Positions 34,486-45,154 of a DNA stretch of 64,000 bases are shown here, piece after piece; within the stretch, counting starts at the first letter, position 1; every line of letters begins with the position of its first letter. Position numbers and translations under genes: made by a program. The notes beneath the pieces were generated by a model. The model searched no databases and was not told the DNA's origin. It saw nothing but the letters and a program-made list of their open reading frames with translations. The DNA lies in NCBI GenBank assembly GCA_039566865.1, contig CM076944.1:22995001-23059000 (forward strand). Direction: 5' to 3'. This DNA comes from Aurelia coerulea (Eukaryota > Cnidaria > Scyphozoa > Semaeostomeae > Ulmaridae).

Positions 34486-35801
34486 CAGGGGCGCACATTA
34501 GGGGGGTGTGGGGGGGGTGAGACACCCCCCAATAATTTCTGAGCTGGTCCAAAAATTTTCTCAAGAGGGAAAAGTCGGTCCACGACGAAATCGGATGGAC
34601 CAACTTTGTGGACCGACTTTTTCATGGACCGACGAACCACGACGAAGCTCTAAAGGTCCACTATAGTTTGAATCAAAGTTGGTCCGATTTTAAATGTTTT
34701 GGGCAAAGGTCGACCCATGACGACTGTTAGAATATTCATAAGAAGTGCTTGACAATAACTGGGAGAGTCGTTCTAAGCCAAAGCAGAGGATGGCATTTAA
34801 AAAAATTTCTTAGATGCATTACAAAATTGCACAGGCTTCCATTTTTAGGGGCAAGCAATCATTGGCTTGTAAAAAGCGGTCGAACACAAAATGGAAGGCG
34901 TTTGTGCAAAGATTATCCCAGGGAACAATGCTGTTACAAATACTCAAAATTTCTAGTCTGGCACTGGGGTGCCGGTGGTGGTAGTTATGTGGCGTTGGAA
35001 AACAGACACTTGTGTATGAATCCCAAAAAAGAAAGGAGACATGGGTTACAAATATTATCCATCAAAGGTGGTATACGCTTCTACCAAAAGCTAACACTGC
35101 TGACACTATGATCATAAGGGAAAACCTTCTTAGAAGACAAACACACTAAAACAAGTCGCTTTTGCCAGGCTTGGCGGTGAAGAAGTTGTTGTTCTTAAGA
35201 TTACGCCTATACTTAAAACTCCAAGTCCGTGATGCATTCTAAGCCAAAGTAAGGGATCTTTCTTCAAAAATTTTCCTCGTTCGCTGATTTATAGCATAAA
35301 TGTCACAAACGATAAAGGTTTCCTTGTCGCTAAAGGCAAACATGATATTGGGAGATGCATTCTAAGCCAAAGTAAAGGATCTTTCTTCAAAAATTTTCCT
35401 CGTGCGATGATTTATAGCATAATTGTCACAAAACGATCAAGTTTTCCTTGTCGCTAAAGGCAAGCATGATATTGGGAGATGCATTCTAAGCCAAAGTAAA
35501 GGATCTTTCTTCAAAAATTTTCCTCGTGCGCTGATTTCGCTGATTTATAGCATACTTGTCACAAAACGGTAAAGGTTTCCTTGTCGCTAAAGGCAAGCAT
35601 GATATTGGGAGATGCATTCTAAGCCAAAATAAAGGGCGTAGCCCCAAAAATTTTCCTGGGGACCCCCTCGTTTCAATACCTCCACTTAATTTACCCTGGC
35701 CACACCGCTGCTTGCTTTCCTTTCAGTTGGTCTGAAAATGTTTAGTCGGTCTAGAGCATGTTGACACCCCCCCCCTAACAAAATTTGAATGTGCGCCCCT
35801 G
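34486..35801. mobile_element. hAT-type non-autonomous element, 1.3 kb, CAGGGGCGCACATT ends
   Basis: CAGGGGCGCACATT at the left is matched by AATTTGAATGTGCGCCCCTG at the right. CATACACA is duplicated exactly at 34478-34485 and 35802-35809. The right half contains a second repeat family: a four-unit tandem array (35231-35640) ending with AATTTACCCTGGCCACACCG. No transposase is visible. Confidence 0.92.
35231..35640. repeat. Tandem array, four units of 123-133 bp
   Basis: Units begin GATGCATTCTAAGCCAAAGT at 35231, 35354, 35478 and 35611. Each carries CTTCAAAAATTTTCCTCG, a TTTATAGCATAATTGTCAC segment and TTCCTTGTCGCTAAAGGC before the next GATATTGGGA. The last unit is cut short and runs into the CCAAAAATTTTCCTGGGGAC end of the CAGTGGCG-type element. 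Confidence 0.92.
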
Positions 35802-35855
35802 CATACACATCGACGATTCTTTATTGCCCATGATCTCATGTGTCGTGTGTAGCAT

Positions 35856-35910
35856 TGCCTGCGTGCAGACTCAACTCCTCGAAAGTATACTGAGTCTGCA
35901 CACAGGCTAG
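35856..35910. mobile_element. Micro-MITE, 55 bp, GCCTGCGTGCAGACTC ends, 8-bp TSD
   Basis: GCCTGCGTGCAGACTC on the left and GAGTCTGCACACAGGC on the right are separated by only 21 bp. TGTAGCAT is duplicated exactly at 35848-35855 and 35911-35918. It has the same termini as the 412-bp element at 17028-17439. Confidence 0.88.
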
Positions 35911-37334
35911 TGTAGCATGGTCATTGGGCAGTCTGGTCTGTCACTCCGAGGCCACGATTGTGTAGTTATGTCATATTTGGCATGGTATTTATCTTGTTTG
36001 TCATGGTTGTAGGGTTAAACTAAAGTGTTGTACGATACGATACGAGGCAACAATTGTCTAGCGATGTCAGAGATGTAGGAACCGAACCAGGGGGCACTGG
36101 GGGCACGTGCCCCCCAAGATTTTGCAATAAACAAAGAAGTGCCCTTTTTATTTCCTGGAAGTCCCCCTTTAGCTTAAAGAAAACAGTGCCCTTGAAGTGT
36201 CGTGCCCCCCCCAGGGGTTATATAGGGGCCCACAGGAAAGTGTGGAAAAATGTGAGACCACAATTATCTGGCGATGTCATACATCATCAGAGGATGGTTC
36301 TCAACAAACAAAACTTGTAATGATTCGTTCCAAACTTGCTTGTTTCAGCATTTTCAGGAAGGAGTCTTTTGTGCGAGGGCTCATCTTTGGTAGCCCCAAT
36401 AAGCAGTCAAAGAAAGAGCAAACAATTTAACTATTTTGTTGGACATTTTGCCGACTGCGCATAGTTAGTGATCCAATATACAAGCAAAACATTGAATTTG
36501 CAAATTACCATGTTTGTTACTAAAATTTAAACTGACATTTGCAAGTAACGTTTGTGCCTTAGTTTTCCGTTTATATTTGAAATTATTTTTTGTAATGATA
36601 GTTATGTAGATTTAATTTTATCTTGAATGGCCGCAAGGTAGACATAGTACTTCGCTCTCTGTGACATCGTCTCTGTAGTTTTGTGGCATAGTTGTAGGTA
36701 TTGCCATTAGTAACATGTTTTTACATTTTTAATGAAATATAAGAATCCAATATACAGTCAAGGAAAATAGGACTCATGAACAGGACACTTATTATTATGA
36801 GGTGTCCTCTTATGTATGTTCTTTGATTTCAGTAACCAACAATTGTCCCTCCCATTTGGCGATTACAAATATCATTCCTTGCAAGGATGTAGTAAATTTA
36901 AGGGGAGGGGATTATTAGAGAGGGGATTATTAGAGAGGGGCTTAATAGAGAGGGGGCTTAGTAGAGCTTTTACGGTACTTGACAAGGCCCCCGACAAGAT
37001 CAGAAAAGATGGGCCAAACTTGATACAAAAAAATTACCACAACACAAACTGATGAGCTGCCTTTCAGAACGGCATGATTTGCAAATAATGGGGAAGCCAT
37101 GGCCCCCGCCCCCCCCGTCGTCGGAGGCCCTGCTTGAAAGTGGTTTACAATACCATAATATGCCTGAGAATTCAGTTCTGTGAGTCACCAATAGGATTCT
37201 GTTCATCGTCTTTTTAAAAGAAATGGCTTACATACGAAACGGTTTGGCTTGACTTTCGACCGTTGACAATTCGTGTTTGCAATTGTCAGCTTTGATTTTC
37301 TCAGGTCACTCAAAAATGTTATTTTGACATTGTT

Positions 37335-38113
37335 TTGAGTGTAATTCATAACAAAATGAATGTAGTAAACACGAAGATTGTAGTGGAACCTTCAAGAAGT
37401 TCGCAAGATACTCAGAAGACGCAAAATCTGATAATTTTGAGAAACTTTCAGTGCTGGCTCAAATTCATTGTTTCTTATAAAAAGATACTTGTAAACCATC
37501 ATTCAATCGCAGCTCGTTCCAATCTTTTATCTGGCTATGCTTTTTGTTGTCAAAGCTCTCAAAAGCTAATCATCATCTTCCATTTTTGGACAGTCCAGGG
37601 CTCTCACATTTTCATGCATTACTTTATTGTTGGGGATACGAACCATCAAAGTTCCAAGCAACGGTTATCCCCCAAAAAGGAAACCTGTGATCATGCGCAG
37701 AAAGCATGCTTGGTTTGTGAAAAGAGTGTGGGCGGAGACTCTAACCACAACCCAAACAAGGATTAGCACAGAAACAAAGAGATTCTCTCGCATGGTAATA
37801 GGTTTCCAAGCCGTTGATCTGCTTAGAACTTTACCAGCATAACAAACGCTTAGACAAAAGGGGCAGTCCTCGGTATCCTCAACAATTTAGCTCAAGATCC
37901 TTTGTCAAAAACTTTTTCTCGACGTTAATAAATGATTAAGATATTGTACTCAACAGGATGTTACCAGACCCACCCCCAGTAACAAGACTCCTATAATCTC
38001 CTTCGCATGAGTACACGTATTTTGTTGTTATAAAACACTGCTTATAAGAAACGACTCTCAGATCACTGAAAAATTTAGAAATGCTTGTATTCGGAAAATA
38101 TGACTTACGAAAC
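37335..38113. other. Stretch with open frames but no recognisable gene
   Basis: A 143-codon + frame at 37335-37766 gave no recognisable domain. Part of the DNA under it (TTTCTTATAAAAAGATACTT at about 37472 and the preceding 50 bp) recurs at 38640-38715, so it is repeat-derived. Confidence 0.4.
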
Positions 38114-38506
38114 TACACGTTTTTTTATATAAGAAACTGGTTTATAAGAAACTAGTACTAGGATGGCGAAAATTTAAGAAACTCTAGTACTTTGCTTCAG
38201 AATGGCTAAGAAACTTTTAAAACCAAGTACAAGGAAATCATGGGGAAATTTTCACTAAGCTTTAATTTTTTTACAAACATTCCTGATAAATTTATGTTTT
38301 GAGTCAACTAAACTCTCCTTCTTGCTAAAAATTGTGCTGTCTGTCAAGAAACGAATTCGTGGCAGTGGTAGAAACTACATGCATCCAAAGAATAAGAAAC
38401 AAATTAAGAAACTTTTAGTTCTAAAAGGCTGAAATTTTTACGCGAAATTAAGAAACTTTTAGTACTATGGGCCTATCCAAGTTTCTTATAAAAGAAAAAA
38501 CGTGTA
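38114..38506. mobile_element. TA-flanked MITE, TACACGTTTTTT ends, AAGAAACT repeats
   Basis: TACACGTTTTTTTATATAAG and its inverse TTATAAAAGAAAAAACGTGTA form the ends. The motif AAGAAACT(T/A/G) occurs more than six times inside and just inside both ends. A second copy, lacking the outer left end, is at about 43369-43767. Confidence 0.8.
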
Positions 38507-39103
38507 TTTGCTTTGACGAAGGGAGTCCTTATGTATATAATTACATTTGAAAGGCTTGAAAAACATTGTTTGAAATATTCACGAGGGCACAGGTAGTTGG
38601 ACATGAAGATTTAAGAAACTCGTAAGAAACTTCGAGTACAGTACTCAACATCTGATAATTTGAAGAAAATTCAGTGCTGGCCCAAATTCTTAGTTTCTTA
38701 TAAAAAGATACATGGAAGTTCTTATCAACTGAATTTAGATTAGTATTTTTCACTGCACATGGTTTGTACCTGGTTTATGCCAATCAGCTGGAATTTTTCA
38801 ATTATTACAATCACTTGGATACAGTATGCCAAGATTTCAAATGAGATTATGTTATCAAGGAAACGTCGTGAATGGTGAAACAATCCCCCATGATATCCAC
38901 CTGCTAAAAGCTTCCTTATTGCTTGCGCATGTCCACAAATCCCCACCACTGACCTATCCTTCGTTTGAGTCACAATTAATATAAAGCTTTCAGTGGGCCT
39001 TGATTGCAAACATGCATTGTTGTGAATTTCCAAGATTAATTCGACTTTGAAAGCCTTTATTTTTAGCAAGGTATTTGGTTTCTCCATAATTCTTCCATTC
39101 CAG

Positions 39104-39288
39104 AAAAACCAAGAGTATATTTTGGTGTGGAACTACCACCTGTTGAGCTCCAATTGAGCTGGGCCGATTACGATCGCGCTGGAGCCGCTAGTCGCCGACC
39201 CTAGGCCCAGGTGTCAGCGCGGCCGCCCCCGCTGCAGTCAAAGTCCGCTCGCCAGTTGTAGAGCTCCCCTTTCTTACCTCATATCAAG
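39104..39288 (+). other. GC-rich exon-like segment with a frame break
   Basis: The segment lies between a CTTCCATTCCAG acceptor and an ATCAAG|GTAAAT donor. One frame reads KPRVYFGVELPPVELQLSWA, then DYDRAGAASRRP, to a TAG. After one frame change at that point the other frame reads LGPGVSAAAPAAVKVRSPVV, then ELPFLTSYQ, to the donor. GC content is far above its surroundings (it includes GCGGCCGC). It may be a damaged exon, a retrocopy or foreign DNA. No match is recognised. Confidence 0.3.
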
Positions 39289-39514
39289 GTAAATAAGGGT
39301 GTTAGGACACGCATGTTTTTATTAGATATTTATTGCTGCGATTGCAGAATCATCTTCTTTTCCAATCCAGCCATGATCCAGCGAGCTAGATTACAAAAGA
39401 AAAGCAAGAACCTGAAAAAGTTGGACATCAAGGAGGGGTGATATAAGGATTAAACAGCATTCGACAGTCACATATCTGGGATGTGTCCTGGACGAAAATC
39501 TCTCTGGGCAGTCG

Positions 39515-39672
39515 CTGGGTACCAGAGCCAAAAAAATAATAAAATAAAAAAATAAAAAAAGCAAAGAAGGAAAGAAAGTAGGGAAGAAAGCATCTCCTTT
39601 CTTCCTTCTCTCTTCCCATCCTTTCCAAATTTTCAATTTCTTTCTAATTTTGAGGCTCTGGCACCCAGGGTA
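39515..39672. mobile_element. hAT-type MITE, 158 bp, in LINE reading frame
   Basis: CTGGGTACCAGAGCC and GGCTCTGGCACCCAGGGTA are inverted ends. GGCAGTCG is duplicated at 39507-39514 and 39673-39680. The interior is A-rich on the left and T-rich on the right. The same ends occur at 42157-42793 and, singly, at about 44225. Confidence 0.9.
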
Positions 39673-40172
39673 GGCAGTCGATGGCAACTAAGATGTTTGG
39701 AAAAATAAATGGCAAGCTAAAATTTCTGTACATGAAACAAAGCTACCTGGATAAATCCCTTCGCATGTTGCTTCTAAATGCTCTTATTCAACCTCAGTTT
39801 GATTATGCATGCACTTCTTGGTATCCAGGGTTGAATAAAAGGCTGTCCAAAAAAATCCAGACAGCGCAAAACAAATGCATTGGTTTTTACCTGAATTTGA
39901 AAACCACAGCACATATTGGGGTCACAGAATTCAAGGCCATAAATTGGCTTCCTACAAAGAACAGGATAGATCACTGTGTCTGTGTCAACATAATGAAATT
40001 TTTCGAAGGAGCTGCCCCAGCGTACGGTGCTGAGATACTCCGTCCAGGTAACCAGGGCCAAACAAATCGAAGGTATAAGTTCAAATTGGATATTTCATTT
40101 CGAAAAAATGATGCTGGACAAAAATGCCTATCTTATCTAGGGTTTAAAACATGGAATAGTCTTTTGTCTGAG

Positions 40173-40630
40173 GCCTGGGTTACACGATACCGGATTGCTT
40201 TTCGCATCGGATTGGTTTCAACCCATCTGCGTCAAAATCGCACCGTTTTCATTGCAGTTACACGACACCGGATTGCCATGAACCCATTTTTGATTGCAGT
40301 TACACGACACCGAGTCACCCTGCACTGCGAAGTCTAATCTATTGTCTTTGACAACTGCGAAGCCCAAATGGAGTGGGGTCACATCGGATTGGTGCAGTTA
40401 CACGAGCAAACGGAGTGGGGTCACACCGGATTGGTGCACTTACACGAGATGGTATGCGGAGCGGAGTGCATCGGATTCATTTTCACCTCACCTCCAGAGC
40501 GGAGTGGTTTCATTCCGCGAAAACGGAGTGGAGTGACACCGGATTGCCTCGGTGTCGTGTAACTGCACCCCCCTATCCGATGCGAAAAGTAATCCGGTGT
40601 GTGATGAATCCGGTATCGTGTAACTGGGGC
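40173..40630. mobile_element. MITE, GCCTGGGTTACACGATACCG ends
   Basis: GCCTGGGTTACACGATACCG on the left is matched by CGGTATCGTGTAACTGGGGC on the right. CTGAG is duplicated at 40168-40172 and 40631-40635. The interior is made of repeated short units: ACACGACACCGGATTG on the left, and GAGTGGGGTCACA(T/C)CGGATTGGTGCA(C/G)TTACACGAG twice in the middle. It interrupts the LINE reading frame exactly at a codon edge region (SLLSE / IKPTN). Confidence 0.88.
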
Positions 40631-41140
40631 CTGAGATCAAACCAACAAACAATATTAATGCATTCAAACATAAGATCAAAGAAAATTTTTTCCAAAATGT
40701 ACAGAAAGAGGGAGATGACATGTATGTCTTCTATTAAGGACTATTTTGAAAACACACATGCAGCTCTGTATTTCCTTTTTTTCTATGTATTCCGTTATAC
40801 AGCACCTCTAAGGGGACCATTGTGGATATAAGGTCAGCTTGACCTTTTAATGCTATCCCTGCTACTGTAATTATGGGTGTTTATCTTTACGTTTTTAACA
40901 TGCACTTCAGTATTGTACGGTATCTATTTTTTTTATAGAAAACTTGTAAATATTTATTGTGGCAAATCATTACATACATACAAAACCTGTCTGTCTAGCT
41001 ATGTCGAAGGGCCACTATGCGCTGCGGTTCGCGGGCTCGCGGCTGGTGAGCATTTATCCAACAAACAACCAACAACAACAAAAGTTTTCCAACAAAAGAA
41101 AATGAGTTCTTCTATTGTTCTTCCTACGTACGTCAATGGA

Positions 41141-41271
41141 TACCTTCTGGATCAGAGTATTTTTAGTATTTGCAAAAAGTTGAAAAAAATTATAGTATTC
41201 GAATAAAAATTAAATTTTTTATTTTTTATTTCATTTTTTTCCAAATACTAAAAATACTCTGATCCAGGTTA
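41141..41271. mobile_element. Small fold-back MITE, 131 bp
   Basis: CTGGATCAGAGTATTTTTAG and CTAAAAATACTCTGATCCAG are inverted arms. GTCAATGGA is repeated outside both ends (41132-41140 and 41272-41280), consistent with an 8-9 bp duplication. Confidence 0.85.
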
Positions 41272-41449
41272 GTCAATGGACGACAAAGGTTTATTCCTGA
41301 CAATGCAGTATGCAGAACTCAATATCCTAACTAAATCATTTACCTTTTGAACCATTACCCAACTGTAAATTCCAAACACAATGCATATACGTTTCAATTC
41401 ATTTCTATAAAATTGACCTCGCTACAATCGCATTTGGTACAACTGCACG

Positions 41450-41560
41450 TTTTTTTATGCTTTTCGTACAGAGGTGCAAAACTGTGGAATAGCCTCCCAG
41501 CTGAGACCGAGCAGGCAACCTCCATTAAGATTTTTAAACAAAGTATAAATTGACTGGGGG
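41450..41560 (+). mobile_element. LINE 3'-end fragment
   Basis: CFSYRGAKLWNSLPAETEQA then TSIKIFKQSIN and a stop at 41551-41553: the closing part of a CR1/L2-like reverse transcriptase. The SINE copy follows about 45 bp later. Confidence 0.75.
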
Positions 41561-41599
41561 TTTTTCTAGTGGTCTGAAGGTGGTTTGAAGGTGTTTGTT

Positions 41600-41780
41600 G
41601 GGCAGTGGTGTAATCCTCTGACTTTGCAGCCAGAACAGTCAGGCGGAGTGGGTCCGATACTTTGTAGGACCCCACTGCTTGAGCGTCATGACAAGGGGTC
41701 GCGGACTCGATTAGGTCTGCTCTATTTCTGCGATCCCAGCGCTTGGCGCTGAAAAACGCAACTTAACCTTCACCTTCACG
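41600..41780 (+). mobile_element. tRNA-like SINE, copy 2
   Basis: It is collinear with 26972-27155: GGCAGTGGTGTAATCC, CTGACTTTGCAGCCAGAACAG, a mutated B box (GGGTCCGATAC), CATGACAAGGGGTCGCGGAC, GATCCCAGCGCTTGGCGCT and an ACCTTC-repeat tail. The B box is more damaged than in copy 1. Confidence 0.75.
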
Positions 41781-41923
41781 TCTGGTGGTTATCGCGCCCG
41801 TTGCTTCTGTGCTTGATATTTGCTGGATCGACGATGGAGATCTTTGAATCTACGTTGTCGGTTTAGTATAGGTCGGGCATGGGGGCGGGGGCTGCGTTGG
41901 TTGCTGGATTGTTGGAGAAATTT

Positions 41924-43092
41924 CCCGGGGGGGCCACTTCTATACTTTCCTATAGTATCATGCTCGTACAAAGGTTTAACATATGCACCCTAAACGCCGA
42001 CCTGTTTTAGCGAAATACATACCCTAATCGCGGAAAATTTTCTTCAGAACATATCCTTTCCCGCGTCAAAATAGAGCTTCTCAATTTCAGGTACCCTAAT
42101 CGCTGATAAGTCAGTTATTAAAATTGCTAATATTGCCGGTGTGATTTGAAGAGAAGTACCCTGGGTACCAGATTCCCTAACATATAATTTTATAGATGCT
42201 ACCACAGTGGCTTGGCTAAGGTAAATTAAGTGGGGGTATTGAAATGAGAGGGTCTGGCGGCGAAGGCCTCAAGAAATTTTTTGGGACACTCCCTTTATTT
42301 TGGCTGAGAATGCATCTCCTAATATCATGCCAACAGCGACAAGGAAACTTTGTTAGTTTGGTGATGACAGTTGTTCTATAGAGTATAGAGCACGAGGAAA
42401 ATTTTTGTAGAAACATCTTTTACTTTGGCTTAGAAAGCATCTCCCAATATCATGCTTGCCATTTGTGGCAAGAAAACCTTTGTAGTTTTGTGACATTTAT
42501 CCTATACATCGGAGCACGAGGAAAATTTGTGAAGATGCATCCTTTACTTTGGCATAGAATTCATCCCCTGATTCCATTTTTGCCAGTGCTAAAATGGAAG
42601 CTTTGGCATTTATCAGAAAATTCTTACCCAACATATGCCAAGCTATTTTCTCTTCGGTTTTAAAGCAATCTCGAGAACCATCTTTCGAAAAAAGTGGTGG
42701 GGGCAATGACCCCCCTTACCCATACCCCCATGATGTTAATAATGTTAAGATGATGTTACAGATGCTATTTCATAGAGTCTGGTACCCAGGGTAGAAGAGG
42801 AAGAAACTCACTCCCGAATTCCTACCCCATCTTGTGCTGGTCTGCTTTTTCAAGTTCTTTGACTTGTTACTAATTGTATTTTAGAAATTTTGATTAGAAT
42901 ATCATTGCACAGGAGTTGCAATGCAAATGAAATGCAAACTAAGAGACCCTTTTTTTTAATTATGGTCGATTTGGCACCCCTAAACACGGGCCCGCGCGGG
43001 CCCGTGCCTACTTTGAAGAAAGGCACCCTTTCCCGCGTTTTTTTGTGCGAGCATGATAACACATCAGGTACCAAGTGCCCCCCCCCCCCGGG
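41924..43092. mobile_element. hAT-type MITE, CCCGGGG ends, interrupted
   Basis: CCCGGGGGGGCCACTT begins and AAGTGCCCCC...CCCGGG ends the element. AGAAATTT is duplicated exactly at 41916-41923 and 43093-43100. Another element (42157-42793) is nested inside. It is the same family as 28060-29044 and 53823-54140. Confidence 0.88.
42157..42793. mobile_element. hAT-type MITE, TACCCTGGGTACCAGA ends
   Basis: TACCCTGGGTACCAGA and TCTGGTACCCAGGGTA are perfect inverted ends. GAAGAG-containing flanks agree at 7 of 8 positions. The interior contains a CAGTGGCTTGGC end (about 42207) followed by degenerate GGCTTAGAA-type units up to about 42720. It is probably a further layer. Confidence 0.82.
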
Positions 43093-43140
43093 AGAAATTT
43101 CCCAGTCTATTGGTTTTTATGCATTTTTCTTTTGATTTTG

Positions 43141-43305
43141 TTGGTTAGGTTTTACGGTTTTGTTGTATTAATTGTTTATTGTAAGTAATTCTTAGATATT
43201 TTTAACATGTACATTTTGTAAGTTTTTATGTGAAGGGCCCCTTGAAAATCAGCCACTAGGCTGAAGGGTCTCCCTCCTTAATAAATTGAAATATGAAATA
43301 TATAT
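43141..43305 (+). mobile_element. LINE 3' UTR fragment
   Basis: GGGCCCCTTGAAAATCAGCC followed by CTAGGCTGAAGGGTCTCCC forms a hairpin, then TTAATAAATTGAAATATGAA repeats. This is the same architecture as the 3' end at 23800-23908 (GGCCCCCTGAAAAGCGACC then TGAA units). The coding part is missing. Confidence 0.6.
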
Positions 43306-43368
43306 TTTTTTATTTTTTATATCATTCATTTAAAAAGTTTACAATGAGTTCTACAATGAAATATGAAA

Positions 43369-43767
43369 TATGAAAATATAAGAAACTGGTTTATAAGAAA
43401 CTAGTACCACGATGACCAAAAATTTAAGAAACTCTAGTTCAAGAAAACTTAAGAAACTATAAAATTTTATTTCTAGAATAAGAATCGGTAGATTACGGTT
43501 CGCGCGACATTTTTTAACTCCTGACTGCAAAAAAATGGTAGCTTTTTGCCTTAATGTGCATGGCTTATTCGTGATAACAATCTTGATGCAAAATGCAAGC
43601 CCTTTCTCGAGAAGAAGGCTCAACTTCGAACCATAGCGCAATGTTAGGCCCAAAAGTTAAGAAACTAATTAAGAAACTTTTACTACTAAAAAACCGAAAT
43701 TCTCATGCGAAAATAAGAAACTTTTAGTACTAAGTGCTGATCCAAGTTTCTTATAAAAAAACGTGTA
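43369..43767. mobile_element. AAGAAACT-type MITE, second copy
   Basis: TATAAGAAACTGGTTTATAA then GAAACTAGTAC matches the left part of 38114-38506. The right end TTTCTTATAAAAAAACGTGTA is intact. The left outer end is missing or was replaced by T-rich sequence. Confidence 0.7.
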
Positions 43768-44454
43768 CCGTACTAATCCGCAGCACTCGCTGACTAATGT
43801 CCTTTCTAGTTTACCCATAGTTCATAGAATTAACTATGGTTTACCTTATCATATTAGTTGCCTTTTCGTCTCAACTCGTGTCTTCAACTGAACTTGGCCT
43901 TACTGTCATTTATTGTCACGCACACACATACTTCTTGTTCACAGGTGCAATTTCCTCTCCATAGAGAAACCCCTGGATTTTTACTTTCCCTTACCTTTTC
44001 ACAGAAGCGTCGTGGCTGGGGGGCAGGGGGGCACGTGCCCCCCCTAGCGTCTGAGATTCGGATATTTGTCGGAAATTTCGGATTTTTGTCGGAAATTCGG
44101 AAATTTTTCCGAAAGTTCTCATCTGTATGAATTGAAGCCTAGCTACTTTCACGACCCTATTTACTAATGAATTTTTAACAAGGGGGCATTTTTCGACAGT
44201 CTGAGGGAGGTTATATAAAAAAATGTCCTGGGTGCCAGAGCCTTTGTTTGTCGAAATATGGTGCTCGGGATTCCTTTAAAACCGATGAGAAAATAGCTGG
44301 GTCTAGGTTGGGTAAGAAATTTCCGAGAAAGGTCAAATCTTCTATTTTAGTACTGGTAAATATGGAATCAAGGGATGTATTTTCAATTCGCACCAAAGTG
44401 ATATTTTACTTTATTTACTTGTTTATCATTGTACAATTGCACCACATGCAACAA

Positions 44455-44815
44455 GAAGATTTTTTATGTATTTTAAGCCAAAGTAAAGGATGTTGCTTCA
44501 AAAATGTTCCTCGTGCTCCGATTTATAGGAGAACTGTCACAGGTTTCCTTATCGCTAATAGCAAGCATGATATTGGGAGAAGCATTTCAAGCCAAAGTAA
44601 AGGATCCTTCTTCAAAAATTTTCCTACTGCTCCGATTTATAGGAGAACTGTCACGAAGCTCTCAAGGTTTCCTTGTCGCTAATGGCAGGCATGATATTGG
44701 GAGATGCATTCCAAGCCAAACTAAAGGATGTTTCTTCAAAAATTGTCCTCAGGCTTTGATTCATAGGATAACTGTTACAAAACGATCAAGGTTCCATTGT
44801 CGCTAAAGGCAAGCA
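44455..44815. repeat. Left part of the GCATTCTAAGCCAAAGT array, split by BEL
   Basis: At least three units of about 125 bp (near 44463, 44582 and 44706) belong to the same family as 35231-35640. The array resumes at 50634 after the BEL element. A single CCTGGGTGCCAGAGCC end lies upstream at about 44225. Confidence 0.88.
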
Positions 44816-44819
44816 TAAT

Positions 44820-45051
44820 TATAGTGAAAGTTGACATTGTGGAGGATTCTACGCCGCGCAGGACGTTACGTTGCGCAGGAGATCCGGGAACTTTGGGAAG
44901 AACACGAGGAGATTCAACATGGAAGGACGAAAGGCATCGTATTATTGTATTTAGTTGTGTTTTGTTTGTCAAAAATCATTGGAAAACGTAACAAGGATCT
45001 TTTATAGTGGAAATCTACTATGAACGCGGCACAGGAGAGGTTTTTACTATA
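44820..45051 (+). repeat. 5' LTR of the BEL/Pao element
   Basis: 232 bp, starting TATAGTGAAAG and ending TTTTTACTATA, a 6-bp inverted terminal pair instead of the usual TG...CA. By eye it has no difference from the 3' LTR. Confidence 0.95.
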
Positions 45052-45053
45052 AG

Positions 45054-45071
45054 TGGCGACCACGAAGGGAC
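45054..45071 (+). promoter_or_regulatory. Primer-binding site
   Basis: TGGCGACCACGAAGGGA starts two bases after the 5' LTR. TGGCGACC-type sites complementary to a tRNA 3' end are usual in BEL/Pao and many Gypsy elements. Which tRNA is used was not determined. Confidence 0.75.
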
Positions 45072-45154
45072 TAACGGACACTTAGAAGACACTTAGAAGA
45101 TTGAAAACGATAGAAAACTTTAGGCCATCGATTATTGGAACAAAATTTACGAAA

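Larger units (their letters stand above)
39376..41050 (+). mobile_element. 5'-truncated LINE split by two MITEs
   Basis: The reverse-transcriptase C-terminal region is readable in three pieces: about 39420-39514 (TYLGCVLDENLSGQS), 39681-40172 (KLKFLYMKQSYLDKSLRM ... KTWNSLLSE) and 40636 onward (IKPTNNINAFKHKIKENFF to a TAA near 40736). The gaps are exactly the two MITEs 39515-39672 and 40173-40630. A 3' UTR with a GGTCAGCTTGACC hairpin follows. The 5' border is uncertain. It lacks the catalytic core and is inactive. Confidence 0.85.

Noticed and set aside
35231..35640. CRISPR-like array
   Set aside because: The repeats are 123-133 bp tandem units without unique spacers, in an animal genome and within a transposon.
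37335..37766. 143-codon + frame
   Set aside because: Part of its DNA recurs as a repeat at 38.6 kb, and no domain was recognised.
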